Assembly (NCBI GenBank): GCA_050084985.1
Contig: JBITNC010000001.1
Coordinates: 152,024,001-152,088,000, forward strand
Reading direction: 5' to 3'
From: Nageia nagi
Taxonomy: Eukaryota; Pinophyta
Length of the DNA stretch: 64,000 nucleotides
Positions 24,860 to 36,749 of this stretch are shown piece after piece. Under the pieces are notes generated by a model, which did not search any database, was not told where the DNA came from, and worked only from the letters and a program-made list of their open reading frames with translations. Position 1 is the stretch's first letter. Every line of letters begins with the position of its first letter. The translations under genes and the position numbers were made by a program.

Positions 24860-25854
24860 ATGGAAAGAGCATTCCCCAGCAATCGTGAGGGATCTCTGCA
24901 ACCCTATTCTTGTTTCAACATCAAGTGCCGAGTCCCTCTCTCTTTTCCTCCACCGTCCCCAAATGGATGGCTCCTCGGCTCTGGGCAATCAGCAAAGCTT
25001 TGTGATCGTTGCGCTCGTTCGTACCGCAAGGAACATTCTGTCGCAAATTCCACGCAGATGAAACGGTGGTGAGTTGCAAAACGTGCCACACCTCCATTCA
25101 CAGTGCATGCATCGTCTCCAAGGAAATTTTTACATTCGACGATCTCGAAGGAGTTCTTTGTCTCAAATGCAACACCCAGAACGCTGGAATCCATCAGAAT
25201 CAGATCCAGATTCAGAGACCATCAGATGTGCCACCCGGACCTCGCATATCTTCATATGGGTCTGTCGAGAGGCGACCCCTTCTTGCATGGCGAGAAGATT
25301 TTCAATCCAGGGATAAGGATGCTGCTGATGGTGTTCAGGATCGGTGTCCCCTCGACGATGTAATAGTTTTGTTAAGGGAAGCCCTAGATGCAATAGAAGA
25401 GGAGGATCTGAATACAATCCAACAACATAAGGGTGTAGATCAAGAGGAAATGATAAGAGATCAAACACAAAACGAGATGACTGGTCCTTCTAATGTCATT
25501 ACCAACGTCAAATCAGTAACTCAGACTAGCAATATGGTGAATGCACTTTCAGCTCCTGTTGCTCATGTGAGTGATAGAAGTAGGGTTCGTGGACATCCTG
25601 GGCATAGACCTGACTGCACTTGTATTGTATGTAGACAGCCTTCCAGAGGAAATAGACATCCTGAGGGCTGCAATTGTGCTGTGTGTGATGCTTACAAACG
25701 CAGACGTGAAACATTCTGCAGAAATTTGCACAAGAAAAAACAACAGGGTGGAGACGGAGAGGAAGAATATGTAGATAAAGATGAGTGGGGTGAGGGTGAT
25801 GTTGGAGTTGGACCTGCTGCTGCTCCTCCCAAGAAGAAGAAGCGATTTGGCTAA
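24860..25854 (+). pseudogene. VAL/HSI2-like zinc protein, copy C, full length with one frameshift
   Basis: Starts at ATG 24860. The first frame covers the PHD-like opening (CFNIKC; LCDRC) and then ends at 25072. After a 1-base loss near 25027-25030 (GG, against GGG in copy B) the protein continues in the next frame: FCRKFH, CKTCH, HSAC, CLKC, completing the VAL-type zinc domain, then a 'WREDFQSRD' linker, an acidic helix (DDVIVLLREALDAIEEEDL) and the C-terminal cluster C-x-C-x2-C-x12-C-x-C-x2-C ending at PKKKKRFG. After the shift no in-frame ATG occurs until about 25449, so the 281-codon second frame has no normal start. B3 and CW domains of true VAL proteins are absent. The long open second frame, with all Cys kept, suggests recent damage, recoding, or a base-call error. 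Called pseudogene with reserve. Confidence 0.6.
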
Positions 25855-27835
25855 CTCGGAGAGAGTTGGGGTTTCAACATAACATTTCTGGAAAACCCTA
25901 AGTATCTGGAATTTTTCAGATCTGTGCTGGATTTTATATCCTATGCATTCTTTTTCTGTAGATGAAAGTTCTAGAATGGATCTCTTTGTTTATGAATTGC
26001 ATTAGGAAAGGGCATTTGTCTTGATACTGCTTGAGACGATTTGTAATGGGTATTTATCTTCTTTAAAAATATTGCATTTCATAAAATTGTAACTCAAGAA
26101 GTTTCAAATGTTAAGATGCTCTATATTATTTAGCTATTAATTGGTGAATTTTTTTGATGTAGTAGAATCAAATTTTTATTAAGTTTGAAATATTCATCAT
26201 CATCCAAAATAATATTGGAGACGAAAAAAGAAATAATATAAGATTGTGAGATGGTTTTGAAGGATATTAACTTTCCATGCTTAAATGCAGGTTTATCTTG
26301 TGAGATATAATTTAATAGTACAATTACAAATTATAAATAAATCATATCAAAAAGTTTTAATAGTATCTTAAAGATAAGCATGCATTAAAAGTTACGTTTC
26401 AATTTTTAATTATTATATTTTAATATCTTTAGCTTAATATTAATATGTAAATTAAAGTAAAATATTTTTGTTAGAAATATTAAATGATTTTCATACAAGT
26501 AATTTGTAGATATGAAAATATGAATTCACAATATAATATTTACAATTCATTCACATCCACAAAATGAAAATTGATAAGGATAAACTAAGTTAAATGTTAA
26601 ATTAGGGTTAATAAAGATATGTAAACAAATATTGTGCAAATATTATTTATAAGAGAAGCAATAGAGAGAGACATGGAGAGAGATACCTGAAGCAATCCAC
26701 TTGAAGTGATAAGATCTCAAAATGAGTCAAGTTTAAAGTCATTTGTTACTTAGAACAAGATTCAATATAACATATATTCCTATCTTAATGATATTTTAAG
26801 GATTGCAAAAGCTTATTGGGGTATATCAAATGGTTTTCAATTTTTATAATTGATTTGAATGAGTACCTATAATAAAAATCGATAAAAATCATGTAAGGAT
26901 ATACTTTCATTATGCATAAGATGATCGATATGAAGAGAGATTAGTATACCTTATATTGAACTTGATAATACATGTTATCCTTATGTTCCTTCTTAATCTT
27001 TCAATTGAGAGTAAGAAGTTATTTTCAAGATAAATAATTTAGAATTATTTTATTTTCTATAGCTAACATCACATAAAGATAAAAATGAATTTAAAGATGA
27101 TCTTTAGCAAGGTCTATTTGTTATATTTTAAGATAATTATTTTAGATACCTAAATTAATGCATGTTATATATATATATATAATATAATAAAATAATTTTA
27201 AGTATCTACAATTTCCATTTTTAGGAATGTGGGTGGAAGAGAGAAAGCAAGATCATATATCTTAATATGAGGGAAAAAATTATGATGCTTGATAGCATCA
27301 CAATTGCTCTTTCCTTTGGTTGTTGAACCTAGAAAGTAAATGTTAAGAAAATAAGTGATAAACATAAAAAAAAAAAAGAAACCTTTATTTATATAACAAG
27401 GGACCTATCCTTGCTTGAAGAATAAGAAAGATAGGCATGAGCATGGATGAACCAAGTTTGAGAAAAATATTATTTATTTTTTCCTTTACTTTGAGGTACT
27501 TCTTGACACATGTAACTAAAAGAAAAAAGAGTGTGATGAAACATAATAATAAACTTGAAATTGGTCATGTACATTAAGGATTCTTGATATACATATTATA
27601 CAAATTGATTATCATGCCCTTAATATGGGTAGATAATTGTATTTCCCTAAAAACATGATAAAATTAGTATTTTTGAAATATATTATTGAATAATATTATC
27701 ATATGATAATCTAATTTTCCTTATTATTTTGGGAAACCAATGATATTGCCTTGACTAGGGGTCTTAACAATGTCAATTTGATTTATGATGTTATGTGGCC
27801 TTTAAAAGATTATTGTTAATGGAATTATGTATAAA

Positions 27836-29083
27836 AATGTATTAAACACTAATATTTGATACTTTGAAGAGATTAATTATACTTGAATTAATCTTTATGG
27901 GAAAATCATAGGTAGTATCATATGATAAGATTAAGATGCAAGTGGTTTGAACCATGGGGATCAAATTGTATATAATTTATAATTAATTTTAGATTACCCT
28001 TAAACTTGATTAATAGCTTCATGTTGGTACCAAGACTTCATTAGTGCTATTGATTTATCAAATAGAGCTTTGTTTGCTAAGAATTTAATAATTATATACT
28101 TTATACTTATGTATTCTTAAAATAAAATAGTCACTCAAATATATTATAAAATGTACCACATACCATTTGGAGCTCATTCTCATTGTAGGGAGAAGAGGAG
28201 GATCTTGAGGGAGATAATGTGTATCTTGTTGGTTTTGTTATTTACAAATTTGGAGAGATTTTATACATGTTAGAGGAATTTCAAACCACTTTCTTTTTCT
28301 TGTTTAGATAAATTCCTTGCTTTATTATGCTTATTGTTAACACTTAATTTTGTATATCATTAGGTGTACTTATTAAGTAGGGTGTTATATTATATTGTTA
28401 CATGTTATATCTTATAATGGACCATTATAAATGTCTTTTCATGTAGCTTTTCTCCCTTTTTATGCAAGGTATCCCAATGTTAATGCTAATCTTTAGGCAT
28501 GAACTCATTAAAAAAGAAGAGAAATTAAATTTTAGCTGGAGAGATGATAATAATATCGAATTTGTAGATACTTGTAGTTTATACCTTCAAAATCCATTGG
28601 GCAAAACTAACACCCAAAGTAGCAACATCTAATCTAAATTAGAATATGAAAAATTATATCCTACACATGCCAAAAATAGCCCATCAGGCTTTATTTTTAG
28701 GCATATTTCATTTGGGATGAGGTGCACTACATTTGGGATGAAGCTCTAAAGCACACTATGCATGGGATGAGTCACACTATTCCTGGTACAAAGGAGTAAG
28801 ACACATTGTATCTAGGGTGAGGTGTAGTAGACCAAATATCTTATTGTAAAATACCCAATATGATGGTTAAGCCTTCAAAGGTAGACATACATGGGGCACT
28901 ATCCAATGTAAAAAGAATCACCTCAATTGGATGTCTACAAAAAATTATTCCTTCTCAAATTTGATTGGTCCATTTTTGCAAGCCTAGTTGATCTTCAACT
29001 CAAATGGTATTCGATTGAGCTCTAATTATAACAAGAAATAAATCCAAAGTTAAAAGAAATCATCCAATACTAAATATATTAAA
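27836..29083. other. No gene recognised; degenerate 'gggatgag' repeats at 28690-28830
   Basis: Three to four loose units of 'tttgggatgaggtgcactac' type occur in 28700-28830. Otherwise AT-rich DNA up to the retroelement target site. Confidence 0.5.
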
Positions 29084-29088
29084 TATAC
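29084..29088. repeat. Target-site duplication, left (tatac)
   Basis: Identical 5-mer directly after the 3' LTR at 41550-41554. Confidence 0.9.
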
Positions 29089-30341
29089 TGTATATCTATA
29101 CATAATAAATTCTTTATTAAAGCCTTGGTGTACTTTACTTTCAATCATGAGTTCATTTTAAGATCCCTGAGAGTTTTTCTGAAGCAAATAAAGCATGCCA
29201 GAGCGAAATGATGACATAACGGAAGAAAGGATAGTCACATTTTTGGTAAATACCGGGTTCTGAAGATGGTGAGGTCAGCAAGAGATAATTGAAGAGCCAG
29301 AGTTCATAAATTAAGTGTTCCAAAAGTAAAGTGTTCCAAAATAAAATGATGATGTCACGGAGGAAAAGATAGTCACAAGGATAAGCTTAATTTTGGAAAA
29401 GACCACGTTTTAGAGGAGGTGAGGTCAGCAAGAGATAATTGAAGAGCTAGAGTCTATAAATTAAGTGTTCTAGAAGTAAAGTGTTCCAAAATAAAATGAT
29501 GATATCATGAAGGAAAGGATAGTCACATTTTTGGTAAAGATCAGGTTCCAAGATGGTGAGGTTAGCAAGGGGTAATTGAAAAGCTGGAGTCAGTGAATAA
29601 AGCATGCTAGAGTGAAATGATGACATCATAGAAGAAAGGATAATCTTAGTTTTGGAAGACATTACCTTCCATGACCTTCTCAGTTTTGTAACATTCAGAC
29701 AAGTGGCATATATAAATGATGATAGTTAGAAGTGGCCAGAATCTTGAGGCCATTTTTGTAACGTTCTATTTTCATTTTCTTGTAACTATTATGTTTTCAG
29801 TATAAGTATATGAAAATAAAGTGAAAAGGGGTCGGAAGCCCTAGTTTTGCTCTTTACATTTGTTCTCTAATACCTGGTAGTTTTTATCTATAATATGATA
29901 TCCTCTTGACCTTTCTTATCTAGCACTCTAATTGTTATTCTTAATTAGGTTACATTATGGTAGCTTAGCATGTTTCCTGGATGATAATTATGAGATGTTA
30001 GTATAACTATGTTTGCATACATGGTAGAGTAAAATTGGGAAACTACTAGAGAGTGAGAGCTTGTATTGTAGCTGCTACACTAGATTCAGACCAAGGTTTC
30101 ACACCTTGTGAAAGCCCACACTGAACGAGTGATTCACCTTTACTTTCTCTCTTGTTACCCTAAGCCTTTTGCTTAAATTTCTCGAACTCTACTCCTTTTA
30201 TTTTCTTTCTTGTTACTTCTCTTATGCCCAATAGATAAGGAACTGGCCTTCTCCGAAGATTAGACTATCACCATAGTCTGTTCTTGATTTACTTTGGTTG
30301 AGATTATTCATGGTGCATATATTACACAATCCTAATCAATA
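29089..30341 (+). repeat. 5' LTR
   Basis: 1253 bp. U3 holds four tandem modules (next entry) and a TATA-like run tatataaa at 29709-29716. Another AT-rich promoter candidate, gtataagtatatg, lies near 29800. The end matches the 3' LTR to 'cctaatcaa' and terminates in TA where the 3' LTR has CA. Confidence 0.92.
29190..29640 (+). promoter_or_regulatory. U3 tandem modules each with a TGACGTCA-like site
   Basis: Four modules of about 120-150 bp share 'aaatgatga', 'ggatagtcac' and 'gaggtcagcaagagataatt'. Each carries one octamer: tgacataa (29212), tgatgtca (29350), tgatatca (29500), tgacatca (29621). The 3' LTR has tgatgtca (40416, 40554) and tgacatca (40705, 40827). The common ancestor consistent with these is TGACGTCA, the bZIP/TGA-factor palindrome, altered by C-to-T change on either strand of the CG. 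Enhancer role is inferred. Confidence 0.55.
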
Positions 30342-30350
30342 GTATTTCTT

Positions 30351-30370
30351 TTTGGCACGCCCAATGGGAT
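30351..30370 (+). promoter_or_regulatory. Putative primer binding site region
   Basis: Ten bases after the 5' LTR, 'tttggcacgcccaatgggat' resembles the TTGGCGCGCC-type primer sites of plant Ty3/gypsy elements. The matching tRNA was not determined. Confidence 0.4.
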
Positions 30371-30663
30371 GCGAAGAAACTTATTTGGGACTCTACTGAA
30401 GCACTATCTATGGTATGTACTAAAGCAAATTGTTTGTAAATATCATATGTTCTTTTGAACCTTTTATTTTCTTTTGCAACCTAGAGTTTATGTGGACTAG
30501 ATCTAAAACTAGAGTAGCAAAAGAAGCACCAGATTTTAGAACATTTGATGCTTTTAAGAGAAAGACCCTAATCAAGTCCAAGTCTCTAAATAGTATCACA
30601 CCCTAAAATCCTTTGCCAAGCCAAGAACCATTCAATCTTCACACCAAAAATACCTCTCCTAAA

Positions 30664-31970
30664 ATGGCTAATCTAGCTTAGAATATTTATCCAACATGGG
30701 ACAATGGGGTACTAATAGCCCTGGCTGTGTTGCATGCATCCCAGCAAATGTTTTTAAAACCCTTTTGGAGTTTGATACAACTTCAGAGAAAATAGCTTAT
30801 GAGCATTGTGTTGATGTAGCTGGCCTAGCTAAGATTCATAATATTCAACATGAAGATGTCATGGTGAGGTTACTAGCTCAGTCTTTCAAAGGAAAGGTCC
30901 TGGATTGGTATAGGGGCCTTCCTAATGGATCTATAACCACTTGGGCTCAACTGGTAGAGCCCTTTATCTTGGAATTTAATGAATTAGGAGATCCTTTTTC
31001 TCTTTAACAAGTTCACTTCAATCAAAAGATATGAGCAAGAAAATATCCCTAATTTCAACATTAGATTCCAAAAAACTTGGATGAGAGTCCCAATGCCAGT
31101 CAGCCTCAACAATTTTAAGCTTAATGTATTACCTGAGAGCCTTCCTCTAGATCTCTCTCTATAAATCAAAATTCCAGATAAATACTTTCCCGAAGGTCTA
31201 TAAATAAGTAGTATATGCCAAAGCCTATCTTATTTCAGTAGGAAAATTACCAAGTCACATGCTAATGCCTTAATTTTCAGTAACCACCCAAAAGCAAATT
31301 TTGAGACCTCAAGTAGTTAGTTTGGCTCCACCTCTGCCAGTATTCCTGCCCCTATTCAGTAGTGGCCATCAACCTTGCTAGTCCCTAGAGCTCCCTTGGC
31401 CTTAATAGCCCCTCCTCAGCCTAATATGAATCAAGGGGTAGCTTCATCGATAGAGATTCAGGAACTCCAAAATTTGTGTAGGAATATGGCAAATCAGATT
31501 ACCATTCTAATCAAGCAAAGCAATGTAAGAAGATATCCTTATCCTGCTATAGAAAAGGTTCAGCATGTGTTAAATGAGGATGTAGACCAAGCTTGCTCTT
31601 CTGGGTCAGCAACTAGTTTGTGTTTGTCCTACAATGATGCTCATGAACAAACAACATGTCCTGTTTATCAATACCAAGAGTATTTATCAAGAAGTGGGGT
31701 ATTCCTCTGCTTGGTGTACCTAACAACACGAACCAAGATGTGAACCTGATGAATTTTGCACTAGCAGATATAGGAGTTTTTGCTATGGAAACAAGATCAG
31801 GGAAAATACCCCTAGTCTCTGATATTTCAAAAACAAAAGTTGAATCCCATAAGAGTTGTGATTCAGTGATTCCTAAAAAGCAAGATGCAGTTTTTGGTTC
31901 TAAGGAAAAAAGACCCCAAAAAAGGAAATGGTTTCCCAAAAATTCCAATTTTGGAAACCAAATCGACACC
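30664..31970 (+). pseudogene. gag of the Tat-like element, broken
   Basis: Likely start at ATG 30664 (Met-Ala-Asn), with a TAG five codons in and a frame change before 30696. The 30696-31007 frame contains the retrotransposon gag core 'LLAQSFKGKVLDWYRGLPNG' plus 'TTWAQL', 'PFILEF'. Further gag text follows in other frames: 'MPVSLNNFKLNVLPESLPLD' near 31090, a Pro-rich piece 31375-31743, and a Lys-rich basic tail at 31656-31973. At least three frame changes. Gag forms the particle that packages element RNA. Confidence 0.75.
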
Positions 31971-32119
31971 TAAAGCTAATGATCAAAATCTCCAAAAGTT
32001 AAGGTTCCCTTCACTCACCAAGCATCAGAGAAAAGACGATACTCTATAGCTTAAGAAAGATTTACTAATAGATTTAGAAATGAAATTGGCAAACCTTCGC
32101 TATCCTAGAGTTCAACATT

Positions 32120-32605
32120 ATGGCGGAGCTAAAGAGAACTCCCGCAAGAGTGTCCTTATTTGAAGCTTTAAAAATTCCCAAGCAAATTGATTTACTAAAA
32201 ACATCTCTTATAGCATTGAATGAAGGAATGGAAAGAGTGCTTAATCTTTTTGAGACATCAAAATATCCAGGGATGGAAAAGAACAAACCTCTGGCTTTTT
32301 ATATGACTCTAGAAATCAAGGGATATGTACTTCATAATTGTCTGGATGATTCTGGGGTAGCTACTACTGTGATGCCTAAAGTAGTGTGCGATGTGATGGG
32401 GTTGCCTATGACAAGAACATCCACCGGAGTACTACAACTAGATTCCACACCTATCAAAATAGTAGGAGTGATCAAAGATATAGTCCTAAAAATACATAAG
32501 TGTCCCTCTATAATTATTACTCAAGAAGTTGTAGTTGTTGAGCTGCCGCCTTTGTTCGGGCTATGTCTATCTAGAGAATTTATAGCTAAAATAGGGGTTA
32601 TCTAA
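32120..32605 (+). pseudogene. Aspartic protease region of the Tat-like element
   Basis: The 161-codon frame includes the catalytic segment 'LDDSGVATTVMP' (usual LxDSGAxxNVMP), then 'GLPMTRTSTGVLQLDS' and 'PPLFGLCLSREF', the text typical of the plant Tat/Athila protease end. A frame change follows directly at 32603, where 'GYLSNNG' continues in another frame. Cleaves the polyprotein in the living element. Confidence 0.75.
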
Positions 32606-32884
32606 CAATGGACTACACCCATTATTTGATCCCTTGTGGAAGTAAGAGGGTAAGACTGAATAATGAGGAAATTTTCTGAGTTTCACATAGAGAAAAAGGA
32701 GGAGATTTGTGCAATCTTTGGCAATTGAAAGAATCAAATGAATTTTGGAAGAACTGCAAATCAAAGACCCTTGTAGTATGAGTATGCTCAACAATATCTA
32801 TGACCTAGAGCTTGGAAATTATTTTTAATAGAACAGAATCTTTCATCCGAAACTCACAAGGGAAGATTTCTAGAAAACATGAAA

Positions 32885-33340
32885 TTTGGGAGATGTATTT
32901 TGATGGGTAAAATCCAAAAATGGATCCAGAGCCAGAATTATCCTGACCAACCCAACTGGTAAGGTACATAAATTTTCTTTCAGACTCACCTGGTTATGTT
33001 CCAATAATGTAGCAAAATATGAAGGTCTTTGCCTTGGACTAGAACAAGCCATCAAAATGAAAATTCAATTTTAAAGATCAAAGGGGATTCAGAGTTGATC
33101 GTGAAATAGGTGATAGGTAAATGTTCAGTCAAGCATCATTATTTGAAATCTTACAGGAATCAGGTTTGGGATCTATTTTAGCATTTCGAAGCATTACATA
33201 TTCATTTGTCCCAAGGAAATTCAACTAAGAAGCTAACACCTTAGCACAAATGGGAGCCAATTTTGATCCTACCAATGACTGGTTCTGGAGGAAGGGTGTT
33301 CAGCTCATTTTTAGCCATCAGTTCTGGATAATGATTCCTT
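32885..33340 (+). pseudogene. Second (Tat-type) RNase H, located between protease and RT
   Basis: Reading across three frames: WEMYFDG (first catalytic Asp), 'RIILTNPTGKVHKFSFRL', 'CSNNVAKYEGLCLGLEQAIK' (catalytic Glu as KYEG), 'ILKIKGDSELIVK' (second Asp) then 'VIGKCSVKHHYLKSYRNQV', 'HFEALHIH', 'FVPRKFN' and 'EANTLAQMGANFDPTND', where the last catalytic Asp of the family (ADALA) is Asn. Together these match the extra RNase H of plant Tat elements. In Tat elements this domain normally lies after the RT-linked RNase H; here it precedes RT. Three frame changes and two or three stops make it inactive. Confidence 0.8.
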
Positions 33341-33769
33341 TTGGTAGGTGTTCCAGAATGAGGCTCAAATTAACCAATTTTTATTACAACAAGCTGTATG
33401 TCATGCAGTAGGTGAAGAGGACTCCGAAGTTTTTTGGGAGCAAGACATAATTTAGCTATACAATAGTAAAATCCCTAAGGATTTGATCCCATTCAAAGGA
33501 TTGTTTGATAGAGTGACCAAGTAAAAAGAAGAGGTATGAATATAAACCGAGATAACTATAAAGAACATGAAGCTTTTATGGGTAAGTCATTAAAAATTGG
33601 TATATCTAATACTCTAAAATAGATTCAGAAATTGTATGATTATGCAAAACATATATTAATGTTATTGCTTGGTCTTATGATGATTTAAAGGTTTTTGATA
33701 GATCAGTGATACAGCATACAATCGAGTTGATAGATGATCCTAAACTAATCAGATAAAAATAAAGACCAG

Positions 33770-36336
33770 CAAACCCTAAGATCGAAGTTGCCATGAAGCA
33801 AGAGGTTCTAAAATTGTACAAGGTTGGGATAATTTATCCCATCAAGCATTCCACTTGGGTAGCTAATCTTGTGCCTATCTGGAATAAAATTGGTGATATA
33901 AGGTTGTGTGTGGATTTTCATGGCTTAAATAGAGTATCTGTGAAAGATCACTATCCCTTACTACCAATGGAATAGATCCTAAATACTGTAGCTGGTGCCA
34001 AAAAGTTCTCTTTGATAGATAATTTCACTGGGTACAATCAGGTTTAGGTCCGAAATGAAGATCAATTCAAAATAGCTTTTACAACTAAATGGGGCACATT
34101 TGCTTTTCAGAGAATGCCTTTCGGACTATCCAATGTAGGAGCTACTTTCCAAAGAGCTATGGATCATGCCTTCAGAGAGTTAGTAAACAAGAGTGTATTG
34201 GTATATCTTGATGATATTACTATTTTCTCACATGACAAAAATTTACATGTTCAACACCTTGAGCAGGCCTTCATCAAATGTAAAAGGTATGGCATATCTT
34301 TGAACCCTAAAAAGTTAGTTTTTATAGTAGATGAGGGGAAATTACTGGGTCATGTTATTTCAAAAGAAGTTTGGGTTGTTGATCTAGATAGAATTAAAGC
34401 GATAAATGACTTAGTTCTTCCATCCAATAAGAAGTCCCTGCAGTCCTTTCTTGGTCAGATTAATTTTGTCAAGAGATTCATTTAGTATTTGTCAAGTATT
34501 ATCAAACCCATCACCCAGATGTTAAAAAAAGATACTCCTTTTGTGTGGACTGAAGAAGGTAAAGAAGCTTTTCAAAGAATCAAGGCAGTAATTACTAAAG
34601 CTCTTGTACTAAGAAACCCAAACTTTAGCAAAGAGTTTATTCTGTATGCTTATGGCTCTGATACCAGTGTAGCAGCTATCTTAACATAGAGGTATGAAAG
34701 AAATGAAGAATATCCTATTGCATTTTTTAGTCAAACCTTGAGTAATTATGAGGAAAAGTACACATTTATTGAGAAACAAGTGTTGGTGATTCTTAAAGCT
34801 CTTGGTAAATTGAAGCATTATGTAGCTCAGAGTAAGGTTTTGATCCTAACCATTCATCCAGATGTTAGATATTACATTATATAGGGAGAAATTGGAGAAG
34901 GAAGACCCGATTGGATTTCAAAAATCCTCAAATATGATGTAGAGATTCGGCCTATTAAGCTCATAAAAGGAAGAGCACTTTGTGAGCAGCTTGCAAAATC
35001 CACACCACTAGATGAATGGATGATATGTTTTATCAAATAAGAAACCCTAGAGCCAGGATATGAGAACACAATAGATGATTGGATGGATCAATTAAGTAGA
35101 TATTTTGATTTTGAGAAGCTCCCTGTTACCATGAATGCATCCCAGAGGAGGTGATTCAGAATACATGCTCAAAATTACACAGAGATAGATCATGTAATGT
35201 ATAGAAGGAATTATGATGGTGTTTTGTTGAGATGCATACCCATGACAAAGATGGTAAAGCTGATCAAAGAATTTCATTTTGGAATATTTGAAGGTCATTA
35301 TTTGGGATACACAATGGTGATTAAGATCATCCAAGCTGGATATTATTAGCCTACTATGTTTAAAGAAGCCTTTGCAAAATCCCAGAAATGTCAGAGATTC
35401 ATGGGAAGGAAGAGAAGTGCAGCATTACCGCTAGAACCAATTTAGGCCAAAGAACCTTTCCAACAATGGGGGTTAGATTTTATTAGCATTATTAATCCCA
35501 ATTCATCATTTGGGCACAAATTCATTCTCATCGCTATAGACTTTTTCACCAGATGGGCAGAAGTAGAGGCTGTAAAGGAAGCAAATCAGAAGACCATCCT
35601 AAAATTTATTGAGAAATTAATCACCAGGTATGGTATTCCCCAAATAATCATTTCAGATAATGGCTTAGCATTTGTGGGGGAAGAGGTTACTAATTTTACC
35701 ATGAGGTTTGGTATCTATTGGAAGACATCTTTGAGTTATTACCCTCAGGGTAATGGGCTAGCTGAGTCTATGAACAAGAATTTGATTCAGATTCTCAAAA
35801 GAATAGTGGAAGATAATCCCTAGACTTGGCATGAAAAGCTTAATTGGGTATTGTGGGCAGATAGGATCACAGTGAAGCTAGCTATTAAGGCCATCTCGTA
35901 TACATTAGTGTACGGTAAAAGGGTTGTATTACCAAGTCATTTTGAGCTTCTGGCTTTGAAAATTTTACAGGAGTATGGGGAAGATTTTGAACCACTACAA
36001 GTCTACATGAACGAATTACTACACTTGGAAGAACTTTGAAATCAATCATATCAAAATTTGCAAAATAGAAATGAAATAGTTAAGAAATGGTTTGATAACC
36101 GAAAAGCCACTCCGAAAAATTTTAAAGAGGGAGATCTAGTATTGAAATGGGATGAGGAAAGAGCTAAGGTAGGGAAATATAAAAAGTTTGAGTTCTTATG
36201 GTCTGGACCTTACATGATAGCTAGATGTGCAGGAAAAAACTCATTTAAAATAGCAAAATTGAACGGGTGGTGGCTACCAATCTTGGTAAATGGGTAGCAT
36301 TTAAAGCGTTATAAACCTACATGTGCGAGAGATTAA
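33770..36336 (+). pseudogene. RT - RNase H - integrase of the Tat-like element
   Basis: One frame throughout, ending at TAA 36334-36336. RT: 'RLCVDFHGLNRVSVKDHYPL', 'MPFGLSNVGATFQRAMDH', catalytic 'YLDDITIFS', 'LGHVIS', 'FLGQINF'. RNase H from about 34600: 'LYAYGSDTSVAAILT', where the usual catalytic Asp of CDAS is Gly, through 'RPDWISKILKYDVEIRPIKL' and 'KGRALCEQLA'. Integrase: zinc part H-x-H near 35275 but first Cys replaced by Ser ('KSQKCQRF'), catalytic Asp in 'WGLDFIS', Asp in 'ISDNG', Glu in 'PQGNGLAESMNK'; then 'WFDNRKATPKNFKEGDLVLK' and 'LKRY'. About 12 internal stops, 9 of them TAG, no frameshift. No second RNase H lies between RNase H and integrase. Confidence 0.9.
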
Positions 36337-36749
36337 CCGAAAGAAAGGATATGATTTTGTACATATTGTAAATAGCATGTTGTGTGCATTTATTTTAAGC
36401 AAGTGTGGTTGTTGTTTATCATTTAATAGTAATGAAATATTAATGGGAATAACACATTTGCACTGATAGAATTAGAGTTTTCAAGAAAATTAGCAGTATA
36501 AAATCTCAAGATTTCTAAGAAAATCATGAAAGATTAGATCTGTTATAAATGAAAGTACTAATGGAGTTATTTCATGCAAGTAAAAGTTGGTGCATTAACC
36601 CTTGAAGCTAATTTTAAAAGGGCCAAAGGTGGTTCATTTCAAATTTACCCAAACTTCAAATTCATGAGAGAGCTAAAGATCAAAAGGTAAGAAGCACAAA
36701 ATATTGTCAACAGTGATCAGAGTAAGCAGAGTATTTGATAATATTGAGC

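Larger units (their letters stand above)
24300..27835. repeat. Segmental duplication, copy C block (pairs with 1-2950)
   Basis: Collinear with the left end of the window as described there, from the T-rich start near 24390 to 'atttatgatgttatgtgg' near 27781. Relative to A it has extra sequence between about 26450 and 27400. Confidence 0.8.

Noticed and set aside
25009-25854. 281-codon frame of copy C taken as an intact gene with its own start
   Set aside because: The frame opens with TTG, not ATG, and the first half of the zinc domain lies in another frame. It is better read as the downstream part of a frameshifted gene.
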